A stretch of DNA of 64,000 nt from Methylocella sp. (GTDB taxonomy: Bacteria > Pseudomonadota > Alphaproteobacteria > Rhizobiales > Beijerinckiaceae). The notes below the pieces were generated by a model. The model ran no database searches and was not told the DNA's origin. It saw only the letters and a list, made by a program, of their open reading frames with translations. Each line of letters opens with the position of its first letter. The stretch's first letter is position 1. Shown one piece after another: positions 55,177-64,000 of this stretch. A program made the translations under genes and the position numbers. The stretch is from contig JBBCGG010000001.1 in NCBI GenBank assembly GCA_037200525.1, forward strand, positions 273,526 through 337,525, written 5' to 3'.

Positions 55177-56385
55177 ATGACCGAGAAACAATGGCTATCG
55201 TTGATCGGCATTGGCGAAGATGGCCTTGACGGTCTCATCCCTGCCGCGCGAATGCATCTGGCGCAAGCCTGTTTCGTCATTGGCGGCGCGCGGCACCTTG
55301 AGCTCGCGGGTCCGCTCAGGGGCGAAACCATGACCTGGCCCTCGCCCATTGAGGCCGCCGCGCCGCAAATCCTTGCGCGCCGAGGCGAGCCGGTGTGCGT
55401 CCTTGCTTCGGGAGATCCCTTCTTCTACGGCATCGGCGCTTTGCTCAGCGCCCATGTGCCGCGAGATGAAATGCGCTGCATTCCGTCGCCCTCCAGTTTC
55501 AGCCTCGCCGCCGCGCGTTTGCATTGGAGCCTCCAGGACTGCGCTTTGATTTCGCTGCACGGGCGCGATTTCGAGCAAATCATTCCAGCGCTCCAGCCCG
55601 GAGCGAAAATCCTCTGTCTGTCCTGGGACGAAGCGACGCCGCCTCGCTTGGCGAAGCTGCTCTGCGAGCGAGGGCTCGGTAAATCCAGCATAACAGTCAT
55701 GGAAGCGATGGGCGGTCCGCGAGAGCGTCTGCGCAGCTCAGCGGCCGACGCTTTCAGCATAACTGACATTAATCCTCTTAATCTTGTCGCCATCGGGGTC
55801 AGCGCCGAGCCGCGTGAGCGCATGATTCCGATCAGCAGCGGTCTCGACGACATCTGGTTTGAGAACGACGGCCAGCTCACCAAACGCAACATTCGCGCGA
55901 TGACGTTGTCGGCGCTTGCGCCGCGGCGCGGAGGTTTGCTGTGGGACGTCGGCGCGGGCTCCGGTTCGATTGCGATCGAATGGCTTCTGCTCGATCCTGC
56001 CAATCGCGCCATTGCGATTGAAGCGCGTCCTGACCGCGCCGAGCGAATTTTGCGCAACGCCAAAAATCTCGGGGCGCCGCAAATCACGATCGTGACTGGC
56101 GCGGCGCCGGAAGCCTTCGCCAATCTGCCAAAGCCGCAGGCGATTTTCATTGGCGGCGGGGCCGGCGACAATGCTCTTGTCGATGCGGCTCTCGCTGCGC
56201 TTTCGCCGGGCGGACGCCTTGTCGTCAACGCCGTGACGCTTGAAACCGAGGCGAGCCTCATCGCCCATTTCAAAGCGCATGGCGGCGAACTTACGAAAAT
56301 CGAGATCGCCCACGCCGATCCGCTTGGAGATTTCCACGGTTGGCGACCCGCGATGCCGATCACGCAATGGGTCGTCATAAAATGA
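55177..56385 (+). CDS. cobL: Precorrin-6Y C5,15-methyltransferase (decarboxylating)
   Basis: 402 residues, the fused form. N-terminal CbiE-like methylase (LSLIGIGEDGLDGLIPAARMHLAQA, VLASGDPFFYGIGALLSAHV, PSPSSFSLAAARLHW) and C-terminal CbiT-like methyltransferase (LLWDVGAGSGSIAIEWLLLDPANRAIAIEA, IFIGGGAGDNALVDAALAALSPGGRLVVNAVT). Adds two methyl groups and decarboxylates C12. The stop overlaps the cobE ATG by 4 nt. Confidence 0.96.
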   Translation: MTEKQWLSLIGIGEDGLDGLIPAARMHLAQACFVIGGARHLELAGPLRGETMTWPSPIEAAAPQILARRGEPVCVLASGDPFFYGIGALLSAHVPRDEMRCIPSPSSFSLAAARLHWSLQDCALISLHGRDFEQIIPALQPGAKILCLSWDEATPPRLAKLLCERGLGKSSITVMEAMGGPRERLRSSAADAFSITDINPLNLVAIGVSAEPRERMIPISSGLDDIWFENDGQLTKRNIRAMTLSALAPRRGGLLWDVGAGSGSIAIEWLLLDPANRAIAIEARPDRAERILRNAKNLGAPQITIVTGAAPEAFANLPKPQAIFIGGGAGDNALVDAALAALSPGGRLVVNAVTLETEASLIAHFKAHGGELTKIEIAHADPLGDFHGWRPAMPITQWVVIK

Positions 56386-56762
56386 GAATCGCAATCGGCG
56401 TCGGATGCAAGCAAGGCTGCGCCAGCGAAGCGATCATCGCTGTGGTGCGGCGCGCGCTATCGAGCGCGCAGCGCTCAGACGCGGTGGCCCTCTTCACGCA
56501 TCAGGACAAGCAAGGCGAAGCCGGACTGATCGAGGCCGCTCGACGCCTTGCGCTGCCGCTGGTTTTTCTGGATAGGGCCGCCCTGCGCGAGGCCGCTCCG
56601 CGCGCCGTCACCTATTCGGCAAAAGTGATGGCGATGTTTGGCCTGCCTTCGATCGCCGAGACCGCCGCGCTCGCCGGGGCCGGCCCCGGCTCCATCCTGC
56701 TTGTCCCTCGCATTAGCGACGCGGGAGCAAGCTGCGCCATCGCCGGGACAAACGAGAGATGA
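56382..56762 (+). CDS. cobE: Cobalamin biosynthesis protein CobE
   Basis: 126 residues, resembling the C-terminal domain of Cbi[67 protein letters not shown] and [16 protein letters not shown]. The exact role in the aerobic pathway is unsettled; it can bind corrin intermediates. ATGA overlaps with cobL and cobM. Confidence 0.9.
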   Translation: MRIAIGVGCKQGCASEAIIAVVRRALSSAQRSDAVALFTHQDKQGEAGLIEAARRLALPLVFLDRAALREAAPRAVTYSAKVMAMFGLPSIAETAALAGAGPGSILLVPRISDAGASCAIAGTNER

Positions 56763-57520
56763 CCGTCCACTTTATTGGCGCGGGGCCGGGCGCGCCCGAT
56801 CTCATAACCGTGCGCGGCCGCGATCTGATAGCGACCTCGCCCGTTTGCCTCTTCGCGGGTTCGCTGGTGCCGCGCGCGCTGCTGGCGCATTGCCCGGCCG
56901 GGGCGCGCATCATCGATACGGCGGCGATGAATCTTGATGAAATCGTCGCGGAATTCTTGCGCGCGCATCAAGCCGGAGAAGATGTCGCGCGGCTGCATTC
57001 GGGGGATATCTCCATCTGGAGCGCCTTGGGCGAGCAGATCCGCCGCCTGGATGAACTCGCCATCCCTTATACGATCACGCCCGGCGTTCCGGCTTTCGCC
57101 GCCGCGGCGGCGGCGTTGGGCTGCGAACTGACCTTGCCGGAAGTCGCGCAATCGCTTGTCTTGACGCGTACGCAGGGCAGAGCTTCATCCATGCCCGAGC
57201 GCGAGACGCTTGCGGCTTTCGCGGCAACGCGGACAACGCTGGCGATTCATCTCTCGATTCACGCCATCGACCAAGTCGTCGCCGAACTGACCCCGCATTA
57301 TGGCCCCGATTGCCCTGTGGCGATCGTCTTTCGCGCTTCCTGGCCCGAGCAAAGAATCCTGCGCGGGACGCTGGCGTCGATCGCGGAGCAACTCGCCGCC
57401 GCCCCGATGGAGCGAACCGCTTTGATCTTCGTCGGACGGGTTCTGAAGACGCGCGACTTCCGCGATAGCGCCCTCTATGACGCCGATTACAAGCGCCGGT
57501 TTCGCGGAGAGCCTCAGTGA
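56759..57520 (+). CDS. cobM: Precorrin-4 C11-methyltransferase
   Basis: 253 residues. Marks: [86 protein letters not shown], and [17 protein letters not shown]. Methylates C11. Its TGA overlaps the cobB GTG start by 4 nt. Confidence 0.96.
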   Translation: MTVHFIGAGPGAPDLITVRGRDLIATSPVCLFAGSLVPRALLAHCPAGARIIDTAAMNLDEIVAEFLRAHQAGEDVARLHSGDISIWSALGEQIRRLDELAIPYTITPGVPAFAAAAAALGCELTLPEVAQSLVLTRTQGRASSMPERETLAAFAATRTTLAIHLSIHAIDQVVAELTPHYGPDCPVAIVFRASWPEQRILRGTLASIAEQLAAAPMERTALIFVGRVLKTRDFRDSALYDADYKRRFRGEPQ

Positions 57521-58890
57521 AGCGCGCACGTTTTTCTTCGCCGTCTTCGCCTAATCTGGCGCGCGGCCTCGTCATTGCCGCTCCGCGATCGGGCAGCGGC
57601 AAAACGCTGCTGACCCTTGGTCTCATGCGCGCGTTCAAAAACAAAGGCCTGCGCGTCGGCGGCGCCAAATGCGGACCAGATTACATCGATCCCGCTTTCC
57701 ATGCTGCGGCCACCGGACAGCAGAGCCTCAATCTCGACAGTTGGGCGATGTCGCCTCCGCTCCTCCGCGCGCTCGCCGGCGCCGCAAGCGAGACTTTAAG
57801 CGGAGAAGCCTGCGACCTCGTGCTCTGCGAGGGCTCGATGGGGCTCTTCGACGGCGTCGCGGGGGAGCCCGGGCGAACCGGGGCCTCAGCCGATGTCGCG
57901 GCGGCGCTCGGCTGGCCAGTCCTCCTCTGCGTCGACGTCAGCGGCCAAGCGCAATCGGCCGCCGCCATCGTTAAAGGCTGCGCGCTTTACGATCCGCGCA
58001 TAAGTATCGCGGGCGTGATCTTGAACCGCGTCGCCAGCGAGCGGCATCGGAAACTCGCGACGCAAGCCATCGAGGCGCTCGGCGTCCCGGTGTTCGGCGC
58101 GTTGCCCCGCGCGACAAAAATCGATCTGCCGGAGCGCCATCTTGGTCTCGTTCAGGCTGAGGAAACCGCCGATCTCGACAGCCTACTGGACAAGATCGCC
58201 GGCTTCGTCACCGAACATGCCGACATGAGCGCCATATTGCCTTACGCCCGCGCCGCGACCATTGCGCATGATGCGCCCGCAGTCGCTTTGCCCCCCCCCG
58301 CGCAACGCATCGCGATCGCGCGGGACGTCGCTTTTTCGTTTGTCTATCCGCATATTCTGGCCAGCTGGCGAAAAGCCGGCGCGGAGATCGCGTTCTTTTC
58401 GCCGCTTGACGATGAGCCGCCGCCGGAGCAAAGCGAGTTCTGCTGGCTGCCGGGCGGCTACCCTGAACTTCATGCTGGCCGGCTCGCCGACGCGCATAGG
58501 TTTTTCGACGGCCTGCGAAGGTTTGCGACAACGCGGCCGGTGCATGGCGAATGTGGCGGCTACATGGTTTTGGGCCAAAGCTTGATCGACCAGACCGGCC
58601 AGGCGCATCGCATGGCGGGATTGCTCAGCCCCTCCTTCAGTTTCGCCAAACGGACGCTGCATCTTGGCTATCGCGATGCGCGGCTCGCCGCCGATCATTC
58701 TTTGGGACCGGCCGATGCGCGCCTGCGCGGCCACGAGTTTCATTACGCAACGATCGAAGGTTCGAGCGAAGCCGATCCGCCTTTCGCCTTCGTTCGCGAC
58801 GCCCACGGGAATGTGGAGCAACCAGCGGGCGGCCGTCGGGGACTGGTGAGCGGCAGCTTTTTCCATGTCATCGCCGCGGAAGCGTTCTAA
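57517..58890 (+). CDS. cobB: Hydrogenobyrinic (cobyrinic) acid a,c-diamide synthase
   Basis: 457 residues. ATP-binding [23 protein letters not shown] and [46 protein letters not shown]. The C-terminal amidotransferase domain has the cysteine in [17 protein letters not shown] and the histidine in [11 protein letters not shown]. It amidates side chains a and c before cobalt insertion. Start GTG at 57517. Last gene of the cobL-cobE-cobM-cobB run. Confidence 0.95.
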   Translation: MKRARFSSPSSPNLARGLVIAAPRSGSGKTLLTLGLMRAFKNKGLRVGGAKCGPDYIDPAFHAAATGQQSLNLDSWAMSPPLLRALAGAASETLSGEACDLVLCEGSMGLFDGVAGEPGRTGASADVAAALGWPVLLCVDVSGQAQSAAAIVKGCALYDPRISIAGVILNRVASERHRKLATQAIEALGVPVFGALPRATKIDLPERHLGLVQAEETADLDSLLDKIAGFVTEHADMSAILPYARAATIAHDAPAVALPPPAQRIAIARDVAFSFVYPHILASWRKAGAEIAFFSPLDDEPPPEQSEFCWLPGGYPELHAGRLADAHRFFDGLRRFATTRPVHGECGGYMVLGQSLIDQTGQAHRMAGLLSPSFSFAKRTLHLGYRDARLAADHSLGPADARLRGHEFHYATIEGSSEADPPFAFVRDAHGNVEQPAGGRRGLVSGSFFHVIAAEAF

Positions 58891-59012
58891 CCCTTCCGCC
58901 CGCAAAGGGACGGCGCCGCCTCAGGCAATACCGGCGCAACGCCAATTCGGCATGGTGCAGCGCGGCGTCATTTGGCGTATTAGCTGATGCATTGAGGCTG
59001 GACCGTGAGCGC

Positions 59013-60383
59013 ATGAAAGACAACGAAGCCAATCGCTTTTCCGCCCGCGCGGCGCGCTATGCCCGCGTCGGCGCCAATGTCGGCGGAGTTGCTGCCCGTA
59101 TTGCAGGCGCCCGGCTGATGGGCGCCCGCAACGGCGACGCGGACCGCGCGGCGGCCCTGACGCAGGCGCTCGGCGGCCTAAAAGGGCCGATGATGAAAGT
59201 CGCGCAGATGCTGGCGACCATCCCCGATGCTCTGCCGCCCGAATATGCCGAGGAATTGCAGAAGTTGCAGAGCAACGCGCCGCCAATGGGCGCAGCTTTC
59301 GTCAAACGCCGCATGCAAGCGGAGCTTGGGCCGGATTGGCTGTCGCTGTTCAAAAGTTTTGATTACCATCCGGCGGCGGCGGCGTCGCTCGGCCAAGTGC
59401 ATCGCGCAGTCGCCAAAGACGGCGCGCTTCTCGCTTGCAAGCTGCAATATCCGGACATGAAATCGGCCGTCGAAGCCGATTTGAACCAACTCGACGTGGT
59501 GTTCGCGCTGCATCGCCGGCTCAATCCGGTAATCGATACGCGAGAGATCACGAAGGAAATTGCCGAACGCGTGCGCGAAGAGCTGGATTATCTCCGCGAA
59601 GCCAAGCATGCGGCGCTTTACCGCACCGCTCTCGCTCATGTCGCGGATGTGCGGGTTCCGCGCGTTGAGCCCGGTCTCTCAACCGCGCGCCTGTTGACGA
59701 TGGATTGGCTCGAAGGCACCAAACTGCTCAGCTTCACCAAGGCCGATGAGCACTCTCGCAACCGCATAGCCACCGCTATGTTCAAGGCTTGGTGGATTCC
59801 CTTCAGCCAATTGGGCGTCATCCACGGCGACCCGCACCTTGGCAATTACAGCGTTTTCAGCGATGGCGGCGACCCGCTCGAGGCGAGCGGCATCAACCTT
59901 CTCGATTACGGATGTATCCGGATTTTTACGTCGAAATTCGTCGGCGGCGTCATCGATCTTTACGAAGGCCTGCTGCACGATGATTTCGCGCGCACATTCC
60001 ATGCTTATGAAACCTGGGGCTTTCACGGCCTCACAAAGGATCTTGCCGAAATTCTGAACATCTGGGCTCGATTCATCTACGCGCCGCTGCTTGACGATCG
60101 CGTGCGCACCGTCGCCGACGGGGTCGCGCCTGGACAATATGGCCGCAAGCAGGCGTTCATGGTGCATCAGGCGCTAAAGCAGAGCGCCCCGGTCCGGGTG
60201 CCGCGCGAATTCGTCTTCATGGATCGCGCCGCAATCGGCCTAGGCGGCGCTTTTCTGCATCTTGATGCGCGGCTGAATTTCTATCGCTTGTTCAATGAAA
60301 CGATAGGCATTTTCTCAGCCGACGCCTTGCGCCAACGGCAGGCGACAGCCCTCGCCGCCGTCGGGCTTGTCCCGCCGGTCTGA
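59013..60383 (+). CDS. AarF/ABC1/UbiB-family atypical kinase
   Basis: 456 residues. Marks: ALGGLKGPMMKVAQMLATIPDALPPEYAEELQKLQSNAPPM (the KxGQ-type ABC1 signature region), PAAAASLGQVHRA, VACKLQYP-like lysine in LLACKLQYPD, and catalytic GVIHGDPHLGNYSV (HGDxHxxN) with NLLDYGCIRIF. This family supports ubiquinone synthesis or lipid handling; the role here is not fixed. The ATG at 59013 gives the natural start; a GTG 9 nt upstream is possible. Followed by a terminator. Confidence 0.88.
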   Translation: MKDNEANRFSARAARYARVGANVGGVAARIAGARLMGARNGDADRAAALTQALGGLKGPMMKVAQMLATIPDALPPEYAEELQKLQSNAPPMGAAFVKRRMQAELGPDWLSLFKSFDYHPAAAASLGQVHRAVAKDGALLACKLQYPDMKSAVEADLNQLDVVFALHRRLNPVIDTREITKEIAERVREELDYLREAKHAALYRTALAHVADVRVPRVEPGLSTARLLTMDWLEGTKLLSFTKADEHSRNRIATAMFKAWWIPFSQLGVIHGDPHLGNYSVFSDGGDPLEASGINLLDYGCIRIFTSKFVGGVIDLYEGLLHDDFARTFHAYETWGFHGLTKDLAEILNIWARFIYAPLLDDRVRTVADGVAPGQYGRKQAFMVHQALKQSAPVRVPREFVFMDRAAIGLGGAFLHLDARLNFYRLFNETIGIFSADALRQRQATALAAVGLVPPV

Positions 60384-60388
60384 CCTCT

Positions 60389-60414
60389 CGCCCGGCTCGA
60401 GCGGGCGGTTTTTT
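60389..60414 (+). terminator. Rho-independent terminator after the ABC1 kinase
   Basis: CGCCCG-GCTCGAG-CGGGCG then G and six T residues: 6-bp GC stem, 7-nt loop, T-run, starting 6 nt after the stop codon. Confidence 0.8.
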
Positions 60415-60524
60415 GGATCAAGCGGGCGCGTATAATCTCGCCTTTTGTTCTCGCTGCCCCCTTGCGCGGCGATAGATTCATTGCGAAAGGTTGCGTCGCA
60501 TACACTTGGCAGGAGCCTCACGCA

Positions 60525-60674
60525 ATGGCGAACGATTACGCGCAGTCTGTGGATCACCCCGCTATGGATTACGACGAGCACGAGCGGACCTATAAGCTTT
60601 TTCTTCGTCTGCTGAAGTTCTCCGTGATCGGCGTGATCTGCATTCTCATCCTTTTGGCCGTGATCGCCGGCTGA
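60525..60674 (+). CDS. aa3-type cytochrome c oxidase subunit IV
   Basis: 49 residues: a soluble N-terminus MANDYAQSVDHPAMDYDEHERTYKLFLRLLKFS, then a single helix VIGVICILILLAVIAG. This matches the short alphaproteobacterial subunit IV that packs against the core oxidase. The ATG at 60525 follows AGGAG; an in-frame start at 60462 adds unconserved residues. No other cox genes adjoin. Confidence 0.8.
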   Translation: MANDYAQSVDHPAMDYDEHERTYKLFLRLLKFSVIGVICILILLAVIAG

Positions 60675-60857
60675 TCGCCGCCAATCGGTCCCCCGTCCAG
60701 AGAGGCGCGACGCCTGGCCTTGCTTCTGGAGCGCGATTGCTTCCTTTTGAACCTCCACGCGCTCCATCTCTTTGTTTCAACGAATGATCTTGGGAAGCCT
60801 GCGGCTTTTCGGACCATGCTCTGGATCCAAAGCTCGATGATCGATCGGAGTTTCTAA

Positions 60858-62162
60858 ATGCGCATCGCCGTCCAAGCCGAGACCGACGCCAACGAAAGTC
60901 GCGTCGCAGCCACGCCCGAGACCGTGAAGTCGCTCATCGGCCTTGGCGCGGAAGTCGCAGTGGAGACCGGAGCCGGACGCAAATCCGGCATTTCAGACCA
61001 GGATTACGCGGACGCCGGAGCTTTGATCGCCGCCAACCCGCATTCGACGGTGAAGGACGCCGACATTGTTTTGCGCGTCCGGCGCCCGGACGCTTCTGAC
61101 ATCGCAGGCGTCAAGCCTGGCGCGGCCGTCGTCGCGATCATGGACCCCTACGGCCATATCGGCGCATTGCAATCGCTCGCCGCCGCGGGAGCCAGCGCCT
61201 TCGCGATGGAGCTGATTCCGCGAATCACGCGAGCGCAAACGATGGACGTGCTGTCGAGCCAGGCCAATCTCGCCGGCTATCGCGCCATCATCGACGCCGC
61301 CGCCGAATATGATCGCGCCATCCCCATGATGATGACGGCGGCCGGCGCGATTCAGCCGGCGCGCATCTTCATCATGGGCGTCGGCGTCGCGGGATTGCAG
61401 GCGATCGCCACCGCGCGGCGCATCGGCGGCGTCGTGACCGCGACCGACGTCAGGCCGGCGACGAAAGAGCAGGTTCTGTCGCTCGGCGCGAAATTCATCG
61501 CGGTCGAGGATGAGGAATTCGCCGCGGCGGAAACGGCGGCTGGCTACGCCAAACCGATGTCTCCCGAATATCTGGCGAAGCAGGCCGCGCTGACCGCCTC
61601 GCACATCGCCAAGCAGGATATCGTCGTTACAACAGCTTTGATCCCCGGCCGTCCCGCGCCCATTTTAATCACCGCCGCCATGGTCCAAACGATGCGGCCC
61701 GGATCCATCATCGTCGATTTGGCGGTCGAGCGCGGCGGCAATTGCGAATTGTCCAAGCCTGGCGAGACCGTCGTCAGCGAAAATGGCGTCAAGGTCATCG
61801 GCTATTTGAACGTTCCCGGACGCGTGGCCGCCACCGCATCGGCGCTTTATGCCCGAAACCTTTTGGCTTTCATCGAGCCCCTGATCGATGCGGCGTCTCA
61901 TTCTCTCGCGATCAATTGGGACGATGAGATCGTCAAGGCGACCTTGCTCACCAAGGATGGCGCGCTGGTCCATCCGGGCTTCCAGGCGGACCCCTCGGTC
62001 CAAGCCGAGCCCCCAGTCCAAGCGGAGTCATCGGTCCAAGCCGAGTCTCCGGCGCAAGCGACCGCCCCGACGCAAGCCGAACCGACCGACGAGCCCCAAG
62101 ATCGACCCAAAACAAGGCAAAGGCCTAAGCCGGCTAAAGGCCCGACTCAGTCAAACTCTTGA
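60858..62162 (+). CDS. pntAA: NAD(P) transhydrogenase alpha subunit part 1 (domain I)
   Basis: 434 residues. Soluble NAD(H)-binding domain I of the proton-pumping transhydrogenase: MRIAVQAETDANESRVAATPETVKSLIGLGAEVAVETGAG, DPYGHIGALQSLAAAGASAFAMELIPRITRAQTMDVLSSQANLAGY, FIMGVGVAGLQAIATARRIGGVVTATDVRP and LAVERGGNCELS. A ~60-residue tail after HPGFQAD has hexapeptide repeats (VQAEPP, VQAESS, VQAESP...) not typical of the family. First gene of a three-gene operon making NADPH. Confidence 0.94.
   Translation: MRIAVQAETDANESRVAATPETVKSLIGLGAEVAVETGAGRKSGISDQDYADAGALIAANPHSTVKDADIVLRVRRPDASDIAGVKPGAAVVAIMDPYGHIGALQSLAAAGASAFAMELIPRITRAQTMDVLSSQANLAGYRAIIDAAAEYDRAIPMMMTAAGAIQPARIFIMGVGVAGLQAIATARRIGGVVTATDVRPATKEQVLSLGAKFIAVEDEEFAAAETAAGYAKPMSPEYLAKQAALTASHIAKQDIVVTTALIPGRPAPILITAAMVQTMRPGSIIVDLAVERGGNCELSKPGETVVSENGVKVIGYLNVPGRVAATASALYARNLLAFIEPLIDAASHSLAINWDDEIVKATLLTKDGALVHPGFQADPSVQAEPPVQAESSVQAESPAQATAPTQAEPTDEPQDRPKTRQRPKPAKGPTQSNS
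61998..62069 (+). repeat. 18-bp tandem repeat in the pntAA 3' end
   Basis: GTCCAAGCCGAG-type units start at 61998, 62016 and 62034, with a diverged unit at 62052: period 18 bp, kept in frame, coding for the VQAExx hexapeptides. Confidence 0.75.
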
Positions 62163-62210
62163 CCGTTTGAAACTCTTGACCGTCTGCAAGTTCTTGACCG
62201 TCGGAAAGCG
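62158..62210 (+). repeat. Short tandem repeat spanning the pntAA stop codon
   Basis: CTTGACCGT occurs at 62158-62166, 62175-62183 and 62193-62201, each inside a 17-18-nt unit of the form CTTGACCGTyTGnAAnt. The pntAA TGA stop lies in the first unit. The repeats fill the gap to pntAB. Confidence 0.75.
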
Positions 62211-62252
62211 TGACGTGTTGAAGTCAAAAAATCCAAATAGGAGGTGGACGCG

Positions 62253-62681
62253 ATGGCAACCGAAATCGATCAATTAACGCTCGACAAGCTGCATTCGGCG
62301 GTCGCGGCGGCGCGGCAAGCCGCTGAAAGCGCGGAAACCTATGCCGATCAGCTCGCAGGAGGGGCTCACGCCCTCAGCGGGGGCGCGATCGATCCCTCCA
62401 TCTTCCGGCTGGCGATTTTCGCCCTCGCGATCGTCGTCGGTTACTATGTCGTTTGGTCGGTCACCCCGTCTTTGCACACGCCATTGATGTCGGTCACCAA
62501 CGCAATCTCTTCGGTTATCGTGGTTGGCGCATTGCTTTCAGCCGGCGTCTCGGATGCGGATGCCGGCGAGACCGCCGCCCGCATTTTCGGGTTCATCGCG
62601 TTGATCCTTGCTTCGGTCAATATATTCGGCGGTTTTCTCGTCACCGAACGCATGCTTGCCATGTACAAGAAAAAGGGCTGA
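62253..62681 (+). CDS. pntAB: NAD(P) transhydrogenase alpha subunit part 2 (membrane)
   Basis: 142 residues with three to four helices ([68 protein letters not shown]). The [24 protein letters not shown] block is diagnostic. The ATG at 62253 follows AGGAGGTGG. Three nt separate it from pntB. Confidence 0.94.
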   Translation: MATEIDQLTLDKLHSAVAAARQAAESAETYADQLAGGAHALSGGAIDPSIFRLAIFALAIVVGYYVVWSVTPSLHTPLMSVTNAISSVIVVGALLSAGVSDADAGETAARIFGFIALILASVNIFGGFLVTERMLAMYKKKG

Positions 62682-62684
62682 CCG

Positions 62685-64000
62685 ATGAACGCCAATATCG
62701 CGGCTCTGCTCTATCTCGCCTCGGGTCTCCTATTCATCTTCGCGTTGCGCGGCCTGTCTTCGCCGGTCACCTCGCGGCGCGGCAACCACGCCGGCATGCT
62801 CGGCATGGCGATCGCGATCGGCACGACCTTGTTCTATCGGCCTCCGACGAGCCCCTTGTCTTATGCGCTCATCGCGATCGGCATCGCCATTGGCGCGGCG
62901 ATCGGCATCTGGCGGGCGCGCACGATTCAGATGACGGCGATGCCTCAGCTCGTCGCTCTGTTTCACGCGCTCGTCGGGCTTGCGGCCGTTCTCGTCGCTG
63001 CAAGCGCCCTCAACGCTCCGCAGGCCTTCGGACTTGGCGCCGGACATGAGATTCACGTTTCCAGTCTCATCGAGATGTCGATCGGCGCCGCGATCGGCGC
63101 GCTGACCTTCACGGGCTCGATCATCGCCTTCCTGAAACTCGATGGCCGGATGTCGGGCAGACCAATCCTTTTGCCGCAGCGCCATCTGATTAACATCGTC
63201 CTCGCCATCATTCTCGTCCTGTTCATCATCGCTTTTTCGATGTCGGCGGATCACGTTATTTTCTGGTCTATCGCCGTCGTTTCTTTCGCGCTCGGCGTTC
63301 TGTTGATCGTGCCTATCGGCGGCGCCGACATGCCCGTCGTCATTTCCATGCTCAACTCCTACTCCGGCTGGGCCGCCGCCGGCATCGGCTTCACGCTCGG
63401 CAATCTCGCCTTGATCATCACCGGGGCGCTGGTCGGCTCATCTGGCGCCATTCTGTCCTATGTCATGTGCAAGGGGATGAACCGGTCGTTTATTTCGGTC
63501 ATTCTCGGCGGATTTGGCGGCGAGACCGCCGCCCCCGCAGCCGGGGCCGGCGCGGTTGAGACGCGACCGGTCAAACAAGGCTCGCCGGAAGAAGCCGCCA
63601 AGATCCTGAAGGCGGCGAAATCCGTGATCATTGTGCCAGGCTATGGCATGGCGGTTGCGCAGGCGCAGCATGCTTTGCGCGAAATGGCGGATGCGCTCAA
63701 GAAAAACGGCGCGGACGTCAAATATGCGATCCATCCCGTCGCCGGCCGGATGCCCGGACACATGAACGTTTTGCTCGCCGAGGCGAACGTGCCCTATGAT
63801 GAGGTGTTCGAACTCAAAGAGATCAATCCCGAGTTCAGCCACACCGACGTCGCTTTCGTCATCGGGGCCAACGACGTCACAAATCCGGCCGCCAAAACGG
63901 ATCCGAAATCGCCGATCTATGGCATGCCGATCCTTGATGTCGAGCTCGCGAAGAACGTGCTTTTCGTCAAGCGCGGCATGGGGTCTGGCTATGCCGGCGT
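62685..64000 (+). CDS. pntB: NAD(P) transhydrogenase beta subunit (partial, runs off the right edge)
   Basis: Open frame from ATG at 62685 to the window end (about 438 residues; full PntB is near 460-480). Membrane helices (LLYLASGLLFIFALRGLSSPVTSRRGN onward), the conserved GGADMPVVISMLNSYSGWAAAGIGFTLGN, then domain III with the NADP-binding VIIVPGYGMAVAQAQHAL and HPVAGRMPGHMNVLLAEANVPYD, VIGANDVTNPAA and PILDVELAKNVLFVKRGMGSGYAG. Only the last residues are missing. Confidence 0.95.
   Translation, partial: MNANIAALLYLASGLLFIFALRGLSSPVTSRRGNHAGMLGMAIAIGTTLFYRPPTSPLSYALIAIGIAIGAAIGIWRARTIQMTAMPQLVALFHALVGLAAVLVAASALNAPQAFGLGAGHEIHVSSLIEMSIGAAIGALTFTGSIIAFLKLDGRMSGRPILLPQRHLINIVLAIILVLFIIAFSMSADHVIFWSIAVVSFALGVLLIVPIGGADMPVVISMLNSYSGWAAAGIGFTLGNLALIITGALVGSSGAILSYVMCKGMNRSFISVILGGFGGETAAPAAGAGAVETRPVKQGSPEEAAKILKAAKSVIIVPGYGMAVAQAQHALREMADALKKNGADVKYAIHPVAGRMPGHMNVLLAEANVPYDEVFELKEINPEFSHTDVAFVIGANDVTNPAAKTDPKSPIYGMPILDVELAKNVLFVKRGMGSGYAG

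Noticed and set aside
1-64000. CRISPR arrays, tRNA or rRNA genes
   Set aside because: No regularly spaced repeats of CRISPR size and no tRNA or rRNA sequence pattern found by eye on either strand.

Overview
The window is GC-rich, densely coded alphaproteobacterial (Hyphomicrobiales) chromosome. Gene content points to a methylotroph of the Beijerinckiaceae type (Methylocella/Methylocapsa-like). The pointers are a four-cysteine cytochrome of the methanol-metabolism-related family, a class I PHA synthase, propionyl-CoA carboxylase beta, a three-subunit proton-translocating transhydrogenase, an ATP12 chaperone and the aerobic (O2-dependent) cobalamin pathway. The genus is an inference from these genes, not a measured assignment.

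Layout. 1-3.6 kb: 3' end of ffh, rpsP, an L-asparaginase, and a COG0523 GTPase behind a probable Zur operator. 4-7.1 kb: an unrecognised secreted c-type cytochrome, a decaying SDR gene and an IS5-family element inserted between that gene's ribosome binding site and its start codon. 7.6-12 kb: a TonB-dependent receptor and, convergent to it, an outer-membrane porin. 12.3-17.7 kb: DUF427 protein, a response regulator with a degenerate receiver, a 1.36-kb gene-poor stretch with one candidate small membrane protein, creA, a HAD phosphatase, ATP12 and DUF4260. 17.8-25.6 kb: pccB, biotin genes bioA and bioFD (divergent), a second IS5-family element inserted in the bioD stop codon, and a probable self-regulated DUF1348-tetR operon. 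25.9-32 kb: phaC, gluQ, a secreted protein and an M23 peptidase. 32.4-38.6 kb: rplU-rpmA-GNAT-obgE-proB-proA-nadD, a conserved alphaproteobacterial run, with a strong promoter and an immediate terminator-like hairpin before rplU. 38.6-41.1 kb: an FtrABD-like iron uptake operon lacking the FtrC permease.

41.2-58.9 kb is a large cobalamin locus: cobD, cbiB, cobQ, cobO, the methanol-type cytochrome, a cobalamin riboswitch, then cobW-cobN-cobG-cobH-cobI-cobJ, inverted cobK, and cobL-cobE-cobM-cobB. Most genes overlap by 4 nt, indicating translational coupling. cobF, cobS/cobT and cobA are not in the window. 59-64 kb holds an AarF/UbiB-family kinase, a small aa3-oxidase subunit IV and pntAA-pntAB-pntB (the last cut by the window edge).

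Functional links (inference): B12 and biotin supply cofactors for propionyl-/methylmalonyl-CoA metabolism, in which PccB acts. The cytochrome and transhydrogenase fit methylotrophic electron and NADPH supply. I found no CRISPR array, tRNA or rRNA, and no convincing new defence or mobile system beyond the two IS elements. The best leads are the IS insertions at gene boundaries, the rplU leader hairpin, the unknown cytochrome, the permease-less Ftr operon and the degenerate response regulator.
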